Of a stretch of DNA of 64,000 nt, positions 56,557-64,000 are shown piece by piece. The notes below the pieces were generated by a model. It was not told where the DNA came from and made no database searches. It was given only the letters and a program-made list of their open reading frames with translations. Origin of the DNA: Serripes groenlandicus. Lineage: Eukaryota > Mollusca > Bivalvia > Cardiida > Cardiidae. Both the position numbers and the translations under genes were made by a program. Numbering within the stretch: position 1 is the stretch's first letter; the number at the start of each line of letters is the position of its first letter. The DNA is taken from assembly GCA_031761405.1 (NCBI GenBank), contig JASEVX010000011.1, positions 25,159,238 through 25,223,237 of the forward strand, given 5' to 3'.

Positions 56557-56628
56557 TTCCGATGCCGGGAATCGAACCCGGGCCGCCTGGGTGAAAACCA
56601 GGAATCCTAACCACTAGACCACATCGGA
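56557..56628 (-). tRNA. tRNA-Glu (UUC)
   Basis: On the minus strand a 72-nt cloverleaf: acceptor TCCGATG pairs with CATCGGA, discriminator A; D-arm with A-box TGGTCTAGTGGTTAGG; anticodon stem CCTGG/CCAGG with loop TTTTCAC (anticodon TTC); T-arm GGGTTCGATTCCC with intact B-box. A T run (TTTTTTTT) follows 4 nt downstream as a pol III terminator. Unlike the SINE heads it has matched stems and no SINE body. Confidence 0.96.
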
Positions 56629-56694
56629 GTCTATGTAGCCACGAATCTATTTATAATATTGTTTTTATGTTAATAATTATAAATCAAAATGTGT

Positions 56695-56757
56695 TTGCTA
56701 ACAAACAGGGAATTGCTATACAAGTGTGATCTTCAGCACAGGATTAACTGTACATGT
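56695..56757. mobile_element. K right-end fragment
   Basis: AACAGGGAATTGCTATACAA and CTTCAGCACAGGATTAACTG match the K right half. Confidence 0.55.
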
Positions 56758-56862
56758 ATCAATAACAAACATACATTGGTCCTTTTTCGATTGTAGCGAC
56801 TCAATCATTTGTACAAGCAACAATCAAATTCAAACAACTCATAGTTTTCTCTCGTATACTCT

Positions 56863-56945
56863 TTGCCGAGCCCGCAGGGTGTCAATTCAGGGACTGTGAG
56901 TTCAACCCCCAGTTCTGCCAACGTTCTTTCTCACGTTTGACAATA
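56863..56945 (+). mobile_element. S1 head, deleted
   Basis: GCCGAGCCCGCAGGGTGTCA lacks the A-box region; then GTGAGTTCAACCCCCAG and CGTTCTTTCTCACGTTTGAC. Confidence 0.55.
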
Positions 56946-57480
56946 CCGAAAATGATCAAATATACCGTTTCTAGTGCATCTTATACACATTTACAATGAA
57001 TTTAAACTCATTTTCACATATTCAATGCATTCTGGTGAAGGTATACGCTCATTTCTAAGCAAACACATCGGTTTTTAGGGACTGTTTGACTATTATATTT
57101 AAAAACTCGAAACACACTGCAAACAGTTACTAATTGCTCAACTTTTAGATGATGCGGTATACGTTTATACTATATGTAATTAATCGTAAAAATATCCCAA
57201 AAAAGCGGCTCATATATATTAATTTATTGAAGATATACTTTTATTGGCTGGTAACACTTTGGCATATGTAGCAGCTGTCAGTGTTCTTTTTAATACTGCT
57301 CCTGTGGCTGGGGTCGCTCATTAAGAATGGCGACCACAACCAGACCCTTGCTTGGACCGTAAACAAATGCCAATTGGGTTTGACTGATTGGAGTCAATGC
57401 ATCTTTGGAGATTCAACAGGTGGAGTGGTATTGGTTTCATACCTTTTATATTTCTATCACCATGTTAATATAAGATGTGG
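56946..57480. other. No recognised gene
   Basis: An open plus frame at 57281-57520 starts with a hydrophobic stretch, but its 3' end runs into a SINE tail, so I do not call it a gene. Confidence 0.4.
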
Positions 57481-57489
57481 GACCAATAT

Positions 57490-57555
57490 CACCTATCCTG
57501 TCCGCCGCGATATAACCTAGCTGTTGAAAGCGGCGTAATCCCCCAAACAAACAAA
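57490..57555 (+). mobile_element. SINE tail fragment
   Basis: GCCGCGATATAACCTAGCTG, TTGAAAGCGGCGTAATCCCC, (ACAA)n: the common tail without an identifiable head. Confidence 0.6.
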
Positions 57556-57730
57556 GTCCTTTTAACAATAGTATCTAAATTGGGTATGCATTTCAGTGGT
57601 CAACGAGTGATTTTGATCACTGCAAGTTGTTAGTCAAGTCAGACATTTTTTATTGACGAAAAACATTACAGGCGGAGAATACAATGTTAGTGTATCTACT
57701 GAGATCGGATCAACACACACACATGTGTGA

Positions 57731-57943
57731 TTAACTCTTTCAGCGCCGAATTGTTTAAAGTAGACTCTTCCATGTTCAAAATCGGGCGTCTCCATTTATC
57801 ATGTTATACAATTTTGGACTATTTTGATACCTAAAAGGCAAACAATGCTGATTTCAGGTGAGACAGCTCGTGACGAGCTGACTCGCCTGAATCAGTATTG
57901 TTTGCAAAAAGCTGTATATTGCCCTTGGCGCTGAAAGAGTTAA
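57731..57943. mobile_element. P2 MITE
   Basis: TTAACTCTTTCAGCGCCGAA to TTGGCGCTGAAAGAGTTAA, both TTAA intact, GACAGCTCGTGACGAGCTG core. Confidence 0.82.
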
Positions 57944-58796
57944 CCACACTGTGGGATATTCAATTTACCTCGGGAGTATTTTAAGAATCGCCTGCTTGGT
58001 TATAACTGTCGAATCATAACAGTGCATACAAAGTAGGAATTAGATTAAGAGTTGAATATATTGTTAGTAAGCGACACATTTCAAATGTTGGGGAAGCGTC
58101 AAACCTTAAACGCAAACGATTAAGTACAAAGCCATCTAAATCAAGCCACAACCAAATCATGAATAAAATAGTTTGACACAAACTTCTACTTCTATATACT
58201 TCTACAGATACCTAAATATTTGTAATATTATTTATAAACTTAGAACATTCAAATCGTGAGAGCCTGTGTCCTTTTCAGTAAAGTTTTATAAAACGTATTT
58301 TCCCAAAAAGATTTGGAAGTTAGTTCAATCCAGGAGAGGGTTAAAACAAACAAACTGTACACATATGTTGAAAAGTCTGTCTACAGCAAACGTATTATAA
58401 ATGGGACGATTTAAAAAGCCATTTATTAACGCTGGGCTCTCCCCAACCCCGGATTGAATAAATAAAACGTCGCCTCCACTGGCTCTCAGACTCATTTGAT
58501 TTAGTCTTGTCTCGTTTTGGTGACAGGTGGCCACATGACTTTCGAACACATGTCACAGTGAGTCGGCCATATTAAACATGACAATTATGTTTTTATGCAC
58601 ACGTGGTTAAATGTTTGAGATGAATAAAGTTATTTTTTTATTCCAATTTCTAGTATCTTAATCACCGGCCTATAGAATATACATGTGGGCATATTAACAC
58701 ATGTACCTTTGTTATTATGATGACATTCCATATACTACGGTAGACAATCAGAGATCGCATACAACATGTCTAATGCTTAACTCCAAATACGCTTAA
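57944..58796. other. No recognisable feature
   Basis: About 850 bp without recognised repeats; a short minus frame at 58325-58549 has no recognised domain. Confidence 0.45.
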
Positions 58797-58880
58797 CCGC
58801 CTTCGTGGTCTAGTGGTAAAGCGTGCGCTTCGGGTGCGGGTGGTCGTTGGTTCGATCCCCTGTCGGGTCATACCATAGAC
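58797..58880 (+). mobile_element. tRNA-like SINE head
   Basis: CTTCGTGGTCTAGTGGTAAA ... GTTGGTTCGATCCCCTGTCG; ends TCATACCA as S3 heads do. Stems do not fully match, and no body follows. Confidence 0.6.
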
Positions 58881-58887
58881 TCTTAGA

Positions 58888-59025
58888 CTCAAAACGAGGA
58901 ATTTCTCCTTTTGCCACAATGTTTTCCACTTTTAGGCATAGGTTATTCATTCAATTATAGAGATTTTCTAATTTTTGACAAAATATGTTTAAAGTCGTCT
59001 GCTGCAGAATTGTCGCCAGAAGTTA
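58888..59025. mobile_element. P1 MITE, right half
   Basis: AAAACGAGGAATTTCTCC, TTTTGCCACAATGTTTTCCA, AAAGTCGTCTGCTGCAGAAT; left half absent. Confidence 0.65.
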
Positions 59026-59029
59026 TGCA

Positions 59030-59290
59030 CCAGGGTACAATTCCACTAACCTAACTTATCGCAAAGCAATACTTTAATACTTACAAGCATATCTCATCAT
59101 TTTTGTTTCCCTAATATTGTATAAAACATGAACGCTTGATTGGAATGGATTTAAGTAAATGACGAAGTTGACATAAATAGTTACCTTTCTGACTAAAAAT
59201 ATTTGTTTAAAAATGAAATATTTTAGCCTTTTTATTAGGGAAACGCAAATGATGAAATACGCTTTTTTAAGCCCCGAGTAAGATTGGTAG
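59030..59290. mobile_element. Family H element
   Basis: CAG, then GGTACAATTCCACTAACCTA; inner TACTTACAAGCATATCTCAT and its inverse; right end decayed (CCCCGAGTAAGATTGG). Confidence 0.65.
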
Positions 59291-59459
59291 AATATAATAT
59301 CCCCATCAAAATATATCTATTAGATAGACCGTATCAATGCCCTTGTCTTTAGCGCCGTATCGTTAGAAATTAAGACAATAAATCTTCGCACCGATAAGCC
59401 TTTATGTCAGATATAGATGAGAGTTTCCGAACGGGTCATAGATCACAGCTTACCACACG

Positions 59460-59690
59460 TTAACCCTTTCCCTAATACGACAATTCTGCAGCAAACGACT
59501 TTGAACATATTTTAACAAAAAGTAGAAAATCAGTCTATAATTGAATGGATAACCTATGACTAAAAGTGGAAAACATTGTGGCAAAAGGAGAAATTGCTCG
59601 TTTTGAGCAATTTCTTCTTTTGTCACTATGTTTTCAAAAAGCCGTCTGCTGCAGAGGCGTCAGAAAGCGTCTAAATGAGGGAAAGGGTGG
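59460..59690. mobile_element. P1 MITE, well preserved
   Basis: TTAACCCTTTCCCTAATACG to ATGAGGGAAAGGGTGG; core GAAATTGCTCGTTTTGAGC. Directly followed by E. Confidence 0.78.
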
Positions 59691-60037
59691 TTAAAGGTGC
59701 TGAAATCCCGATGGAGATGAACATTTTGAAATGTAGAAACTTCTCCAAATATTGCTAATAGTGAAAACAAAGTAAGTTATAAATAGCTCAAAACTATTCT
59801 GGCTGTAAATGTTGAAAAACAGTCAATTGAAATTCATGAAAATGTACAAAATGTTTGACTTACTGTAAAAATGAATCATAAACGATAGATATTTAGATGT
59901 TAATTGTAATGGAAAGTGAAATTATTACTCTAATTCTATCCCAAAGATTATGATTATAATAATTCAAGACAGCTTTTGAAGAGTTTTTTAAAAATGTTTG
60001 ACTATATTATCAATAATCTGGAGTTCAGCAACTTTAA
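59691..60037. mobile_element. Family E element
   Basis: TTAAAGGTGCTGAAATCCCG to TCTGGAGTTCAGCAACTTTAA. Confidence 0.72.
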
Positions 60038-60159
60038 GCTTCCCATTTGCGTTAATAATTTCCGTCACACACACACACACGTTTTGGATGCTCCACAATT
60101 TTAAAAAAATCACTGGAGAAAAATGCGACATTAAGGTGATCCAAGTATGCCATCCGTAC

Positions 60160-60532
60160 GAATCCGGGACATAATGTCCACGGACAAAATAGCCAGGGAC
60201 CTCATGTCCACGGACCTAATGTCCACGGACAAAATGCCACAATATGAAAAGTGGACAAAATGCCATAGTTTATTTCGAAAACATTGTTATTGTGAATTAT
60301 AATGTTAAAGCAGCACACCACAAGTGTTATGGGATGCCAGGATGTTAAATGGGATGTGTGGATAGCTGATACAAGTGATAGATCATGAACTGTTTCACTC
60401 AAATACTGTTGCCACTTGTGGTGTGCTGCTTTAACATTATAATTCGCAATACAATGTTTTCGAAATAAACTGCGGCATGTTGTCCTCTTTTCATATTGTG
60501 GCATTTTGTCCGTGGACATTAGGTCCGGATAC
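60160..60532. mobile_element. MU2: inverted-repeat element with 10-bp duplication
   Basis: GAATCCGGGACATAATGTCC to GGACATTAGGTCCGGATAC; long arms (GACAAAATGCCACAATATGA; TGTTAAAGCAGCACACCAC) are inverted. CCATCCGTAC occurs at 60150-60159 and 60533-60542. The left end carries an internal duplication of GTCCACGGAC. Confidence 0.8.
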
Positions 60533-60829
60533 CCATCCGTACACCTGGGTCCGAAACTGTAATACTCTGATAAAAGTTCACTGTGCTCTGAAATGAACTC
60601 CATGCTCTAAACAAGTAATCTGATCGGTCATTTTCGAGAAAGAAATTGTTTCTGACAAATGATTTACTTGAGAATATGTTATGGATACAGAGTACATTGT
60701 ATAGTTTTACAACTTTGGAGCCTGGTTCGTTAACGTATGAACAGTTAGTTATATGTGAATGATATCTTATTGAATTCTGACGCGCTTCGAACAGATGACA
60801 ATTCAGGCTCTTTCCAGTTCACATGGCGA

Positions 60830-61120
60830 ATAGCAATTGCTCGGTCCCCAACGACGAGGGCTTTTGATCCAGGTGTCGTGCGCTCGAATCCCGACCCGGT
60901 CATTCATACGGTCCTATAATTTACACAAATTATTGTCACAAAAGTTTCTTAAATCTTCCATCGATGGGCTGCCGATCTATACAGGACAGTAGCCTAGCGC
61001 TTGGGAAGAATGTTGTGAGCTGTTCTAGTTCGAGTGAGTCAGAAAAACGTTCAGTCGCACAGTTTGTACTGAACTCCGGGATACAATTACAATACTGTAG
61101 GAAAAGGCGTTAATCATCCC
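60830..61120 (+). mobile_element. Diverged SINE
   Basis: CCCCAACGACGAGGGCTTTT ... GTGCGCTCGAATCCCGACCC resembles a tRNA head. The body words (GATGGGCTGCCGATCTATAC, GCCTAGCGCTTGGGAAG) parallel S1, with an AAAGGCGTTAATC end. Confidence 0.5.
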
Positions 61121-61135
61121 GCTAGAACTCAGGAT

Positions 61136-61430
61136 GCCGAGCCCCTGGTAGCTCAGTCGGTAGCGTCGCGAGCTGGCAGTCCAAGGGTATGTGAGTTCAA
61201 ACCCCAGCTCGTCCAACATTCTTTCCGACGTTTGACAAAAGTCACTGTGACAAGCGTCATTCGTCTTCCACAAATGAGCTAATAGTTTATGTGAAAACGC
61301 AGCCAGTTGCTTGGAAAAAATGTTGTGTTGAGTACTGGTGTGAGAAAGCCATAAAATACATAAGTAGGTGAACTGGCCTCCGCGATATATATGAATTGTC
61401 TGTGTAAACGGCGTTAAACCCCGATCAAGT
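61136..61430 (+). mobile_element. S1 SINE, full length
   Basis: GCCGAGCCCCTGGTAGCTCA head, GTGAGTTCAAACCCCAG, body, tail AAACGGCGTTAAACCCCGAT. Confidence 0.8.
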
Positions 61431-61443
61431 AAGAACTAAGGAC

Positions 61444-61640
61444 AAAGCTCTCTCTATATAAAGTTCGTTTTTGACATTCTAAACTCCTTATTTGACACAC
61501 TCTAACCCTATGTTGTGGGTACTCAAAAGGGTTGTCCCGGTGAGACGATGCATATGAGTTCTTACAGCATAGGGTTTGGTTGAGTAATAAGAGATATATT
61601 GTTGGGGGGACGATGCAAGTTTACTCCCCTATACCGAGTC
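61444..61640. repeat. Family G element
   Basis: AACCCTATGTTGTGGGTACT, modified hairpin GGGTTGTCCCGGTGAGACG, CAGCATAGGGTTTGGTTGAG. Confidence 0.62.
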
Positions 61641-61842
61641 CTCTGTTAGGGGCAGTTAAAACTAGTGCCTTATAGCCCCTCCTGTCACTATGTTACAAAG
61701 TCAATGAACAGATCTATAGGCTATTATTGTAATCAAGATAATTTATTGGGCTGATAAAAAGACGCAATTATCTCAATCTTTGAGGGTTATTTAAACATGA
61801 CAATAGATGGTTGCTAGGTCAGCGCTGTCGGACCAGGATCTA

Positions 61843-62074
61843 TTAACCATTTCCCTCATACAGACGCTTTTTGACGCCTCTGCAGCAGACGGTTTTTTAA
61901 AAACATAGTGACAAAAGAAGAAATTGCTCAAAACGAGCAATTTCTCCTTTTGTCACAATGTTTTCCACTTTTAGTCATAGGTTATCCATTCAATTATAGA
62001 GATTTTCTATTTTTTGTGACAAAATATGTTCAAAGTCGTCTGCTGTAGAATTGTCGTATGAGGGAAAGGGTTAA
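61843..62074. mobile_element. P1 MITE, well preserved
   Basis: TTAACCATTTCCCTCATACA to ATGAGGGAAAGGGTTAA; core GAAATTGCTCAAAACGAGC. Confidence 0.8.
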
Positions 62075-62278
62075 CTCTTTCGGCGTCGAATACCCAAAAC
62101 TAGGATCTTCCAGGCTCTAAATTCGAATGACTTTTCATTTGTCATTTAATAGGTTTTTATTGTTCATTTTGATAACTAAAAGAATAGCAGTTTTGATTTC
62201 AGGTGAGACAGCTGACACACCTGAATCTGGATTGTTTTCAAATACCTCAATTATTGACATTGGCGCTGAAAGTGTTTA
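62071..62278. mobile_element. P2 MITE sharing a TTAA with P1
   Basis: TTAACTCTTTCGGCGTCGAA to TTGGCGCTGAAAGTGTTTA. Its left TTAA (62071-62074) is also the right TTAA of the preceding P1. Confidence 0.75.
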
Positions 62279-62367
62279 GCCGCACAGGTCAAAAATGAGT
62301 CCTTCTAGTCGAAGGATCACACTAGCCATAGGTTTTATTTCCCACCTACATATATCACGTGATCAGA

Positions 62368-62369
<2 letters not shown>

Positions 62370-62406
<37 letters not shown>

Positions 62407-62438
62407 CGATCGATTGGGGTCCAACGCCATTCTCAACA
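62370..62438 (-). mobile_element. S1 tail-only insertion
   Basis: Only (GATT)n and GGGGTCCAACGCCATTCTCA, 69 bp, flanked by perfect ACGTGATCAGATA at 62357-62369 and 62439-62451. Confidence 0.9.
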
Positions 62439-62451
62439 ACGTGATCAGATA

Positions 62452-63110
62452 ATCTACAGAATTGTTCAATCTTAGATATGTAGGAATCGTGATAGTATAG
62501 TGCGTGCTCTTTTATTTGAATACGACATGCGTATATTAAACGGACACCTTTTGCCATGGCCGGCTTACGTTGATATATGTATGTTGCTTTATCTTGTTAC
62601 ACATGGTATGTTAATTTGAAGCTCTAAATACATCAAATGTACGGAAAATGATTGCAGAAATTCTGCACCGAGGAACGTGTAACAATCGGTATTAAATAGT
62701 CTTGCTTTAGCATATCTTTTTTTCGAGAATCAAAATGACTAGGTCATTGTTCCGTTTGACGCTGTATTTTTAACTAGAAAAAAGAAAATATCCTTACGAA
62801 AATATATATAAACGCATAAATATAGTTCGGAAACAATTCATCTTTTTATTGTTATTCCATAAAGATTGAGTATGTTTTCAAATTGTATCAATACTTGAAA
62901 TTATACCCTTCTACAGATACCTAAATAAGTGTTATTGTTGTTTTGTTTTTTGTTTTAAAAAATCGAAGTAGTGAAATACGTCTGAATCAACTAATGCATT
63001 CTGCTCAATACTATTGGAATTTTTATAAAAGCTAATTCAAAAACTCAAACATTGGTTTTTATTTAACTACGTCTTATCTTATTTCAAACAATATTCACTG
63101 CAAAACTATA
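62452..63110. other. No recognisable feature
   Basis: AT-rich, with T and A runs; nothing recognised. Confidence 0.45.
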
Positions 63111-63640
63111 TGAGCCGTCCCACGATAAAACCAACATTATGGTCTCTGCGTAATATATAGACCCAGATCAGCCTGCGCAGTCCGCAGATGCCACGCAGGC
63201 CTATCCGGATAGACACTTTTCGCCTCCTATTGATTTTCTGTTTCAGGAATCACTACTCTATACATCTATCCCCCTAAGACGGAATGTGTCGGCCGGATCA
63301 GTCTGCGCGGACAGCGCATGCTGATCTGGTCGATACATTACGCAGATGTCTATCGCTGCAGCTGTATTTTGGGGCATTTTCCCCGAGAAAACCAACATTA
63401 TGGACTCTGCGTAATGTATCAACCCGGATCAGCTTAAGCGTACCGCGCAGGCTAACCCGGACAGACACTTTTCGCCTCCTGTGGACTTTATGTTTGAGGA
63501 ATCATTACTCTATACCTATATCCCCCTGAGACGGAATGTGTCGACCCGGATTAACGTACGCGGACTGTGCAGGCTGATCTGGGTCGATACATCACGCAGA
63601 GTCCATAATGTTGGTTTTCTCGTGGAACGGCTCATATTTA
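63111..63640. mobile_element. Two joined D elements with an R scrap
   Basis: TA, TGAGCCGTCCCACGATAAAA starts copy one. At about 63350-63385 it passes into CGCTGCAGCTGTATTTTGGG, a word otherwise found in R. A second D then ends GTGGAACGGCTCA, TA. Confidence 0.72.
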
Positions 63641-63645
63641 CAAGC

Positions 63646-63915
63646 AGGGTCGAATTCCACAAACCTTACTTAGCGCTAAGTATTACCTAAATTCTTAAAA
63701 GCATATTTCGTCATTTTTGTTTCCCTAATATTGTGTAAAACATGAATGGTGGAATGTTTCTAAGTAAATGACAAAGTTGACATAAATAGTCACCTTTCTG
63801 ACAAACAAAAACTTGATAAGAAATGAAATATTTTGGTATTTTAATTAGGGAAAGAAAATTGATGAAATATTCCGTGAAGTTTTTAAGTATTTTTAGCCCT
63901 TAGTAAGGTTGGTTT
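63646..63915. mobile_element. Family H element
   Basis: CAG, GGTCGAATTCCACAAACCTT, TTAGCGCTAAGTATTACCTA; right end decayed (CCCTTAGTAAGGTTGG). Confidence 0.65.
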
Positions 63916-64000
63916 ATCTTTGACTCTGAACAGAACGGTGAAAGCCGATGATACCGATGATACCATTATTCGCTAGAACTGACCATCAAATTTCTTTGCC

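Noticed and set aside
57281..57520. Plus frame beginning with a signal-like hydrophobic stretch
   Set aside because: Its 3' end is a SINE tail and no homology is recognised.
58797..58880. tRNA gene
   Set aside because: A and B boxes are present but acceptor and other stems do not match; it resembles the S3 head.

Overview
The window looks like animal DNA, most likely from a lophotrochozoan and probably a bivalve mollusc. The evidence is a Wnt gene split by introns of many kilobases, an AT-rich background, no operon-like packing, and dense tRNA-headed SINEs that all end in the tail ...CCGTGATATAACTGAA...CGGCGTTAAACCCC(AATC)n, which I associate with mollusc genomes. The phylum is inferred from repeat style, not proven.

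The only protein-coding gene I can defend is a plus-strand Wnt4-like gene. Two internal exons are visible: 14330-14565 and 31783-32063. They join in phase across a 17.2 kb intron. The first exon (signal peptide) and the later exons (with the Cys-rich CKCHG.SGSC region) were not found, so the gene probably extends beyond both ends and most of the window is Wnt4 intron. The first visible exon has been damaged around its edges: its 3' splice site is tandemly duplicated (80 bp unit), and its 3' half plus donor is duplicated as a frameshifted pseudo-exon. One genuine tRNA gene, tRNA-Glu(UUC), lies on the minus strand at 56557-56628.

Almost everything else is mobile or tandem DNA. I group it into these families. 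P1: TTAA-flanked palindromic MITE, termini CCCTTTCCC. P2: TTAA-flanked, termini CTCTTTCAGCGCC. E and F: TIR elements also next to TTAA. D: TA-flanked, TGAGCCGTCC termini. R: CAGGGGCGTAGCT termini. G: near-perfect 72-bp palindrome. H: GGTCCAATTCC termini with CAG duplications. K: ACAGTCAAACCTGTG termini. M: GGGCTTGGCGTGAAACGG termini with TYGA duplications. Q, MU1 and MU2: single elements with 6-, 9- and about 10-bp duplications. S1, S2, S3 and S5: tRNA-headed SINEs. No transposase or reverse transcriptase was seen, so all copies appear non-autonomous.

The most interesting pattern is that pieces of these mobile elements have repeatedly become satellites. The left end of K became a 37-bp array (29.4-30.6 kb), the right end of another K became a 45-bp array (23.0-24.1 kb), the tRNA head of an S5 SINE became a 125/70-bp higher-order array (38.7-41.9 kb), and interior bits of S1 became a 15-bp array (26.6 kb) and a triplicated 120-bp block (19.0-19.3 kb). 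Other arrays have no visible parent: 43/44 bp at 5.3-9.0 kb, 33 bp at 53.2-54.3 kb, a 243-bp dimer at 3.1-4.5 kb, and (CT)n at 32.5 kb.

Layout: 0-5 kb MITEs, SINE and dimer satellite; 5-9 kb 43/44-bp satellite; 9-14 kb scattered MITEs; 14.2-14.8 kb Wnt4 exon with duplications; 15-31.7 kb intron full of MITEs, SINEs and two K-derived arrays; 31.8-32.1 kb next Wnt4 exon; 32-38 kb MITEs plus the longest repeat-poor stretch (35.4-36.7 kb); 38.7-42.1 kb tRNA-head array; 42-64 kb nested SINEs and MITEs, the 33-bp array and the tRNA-Glu gene. All calls are by eye.
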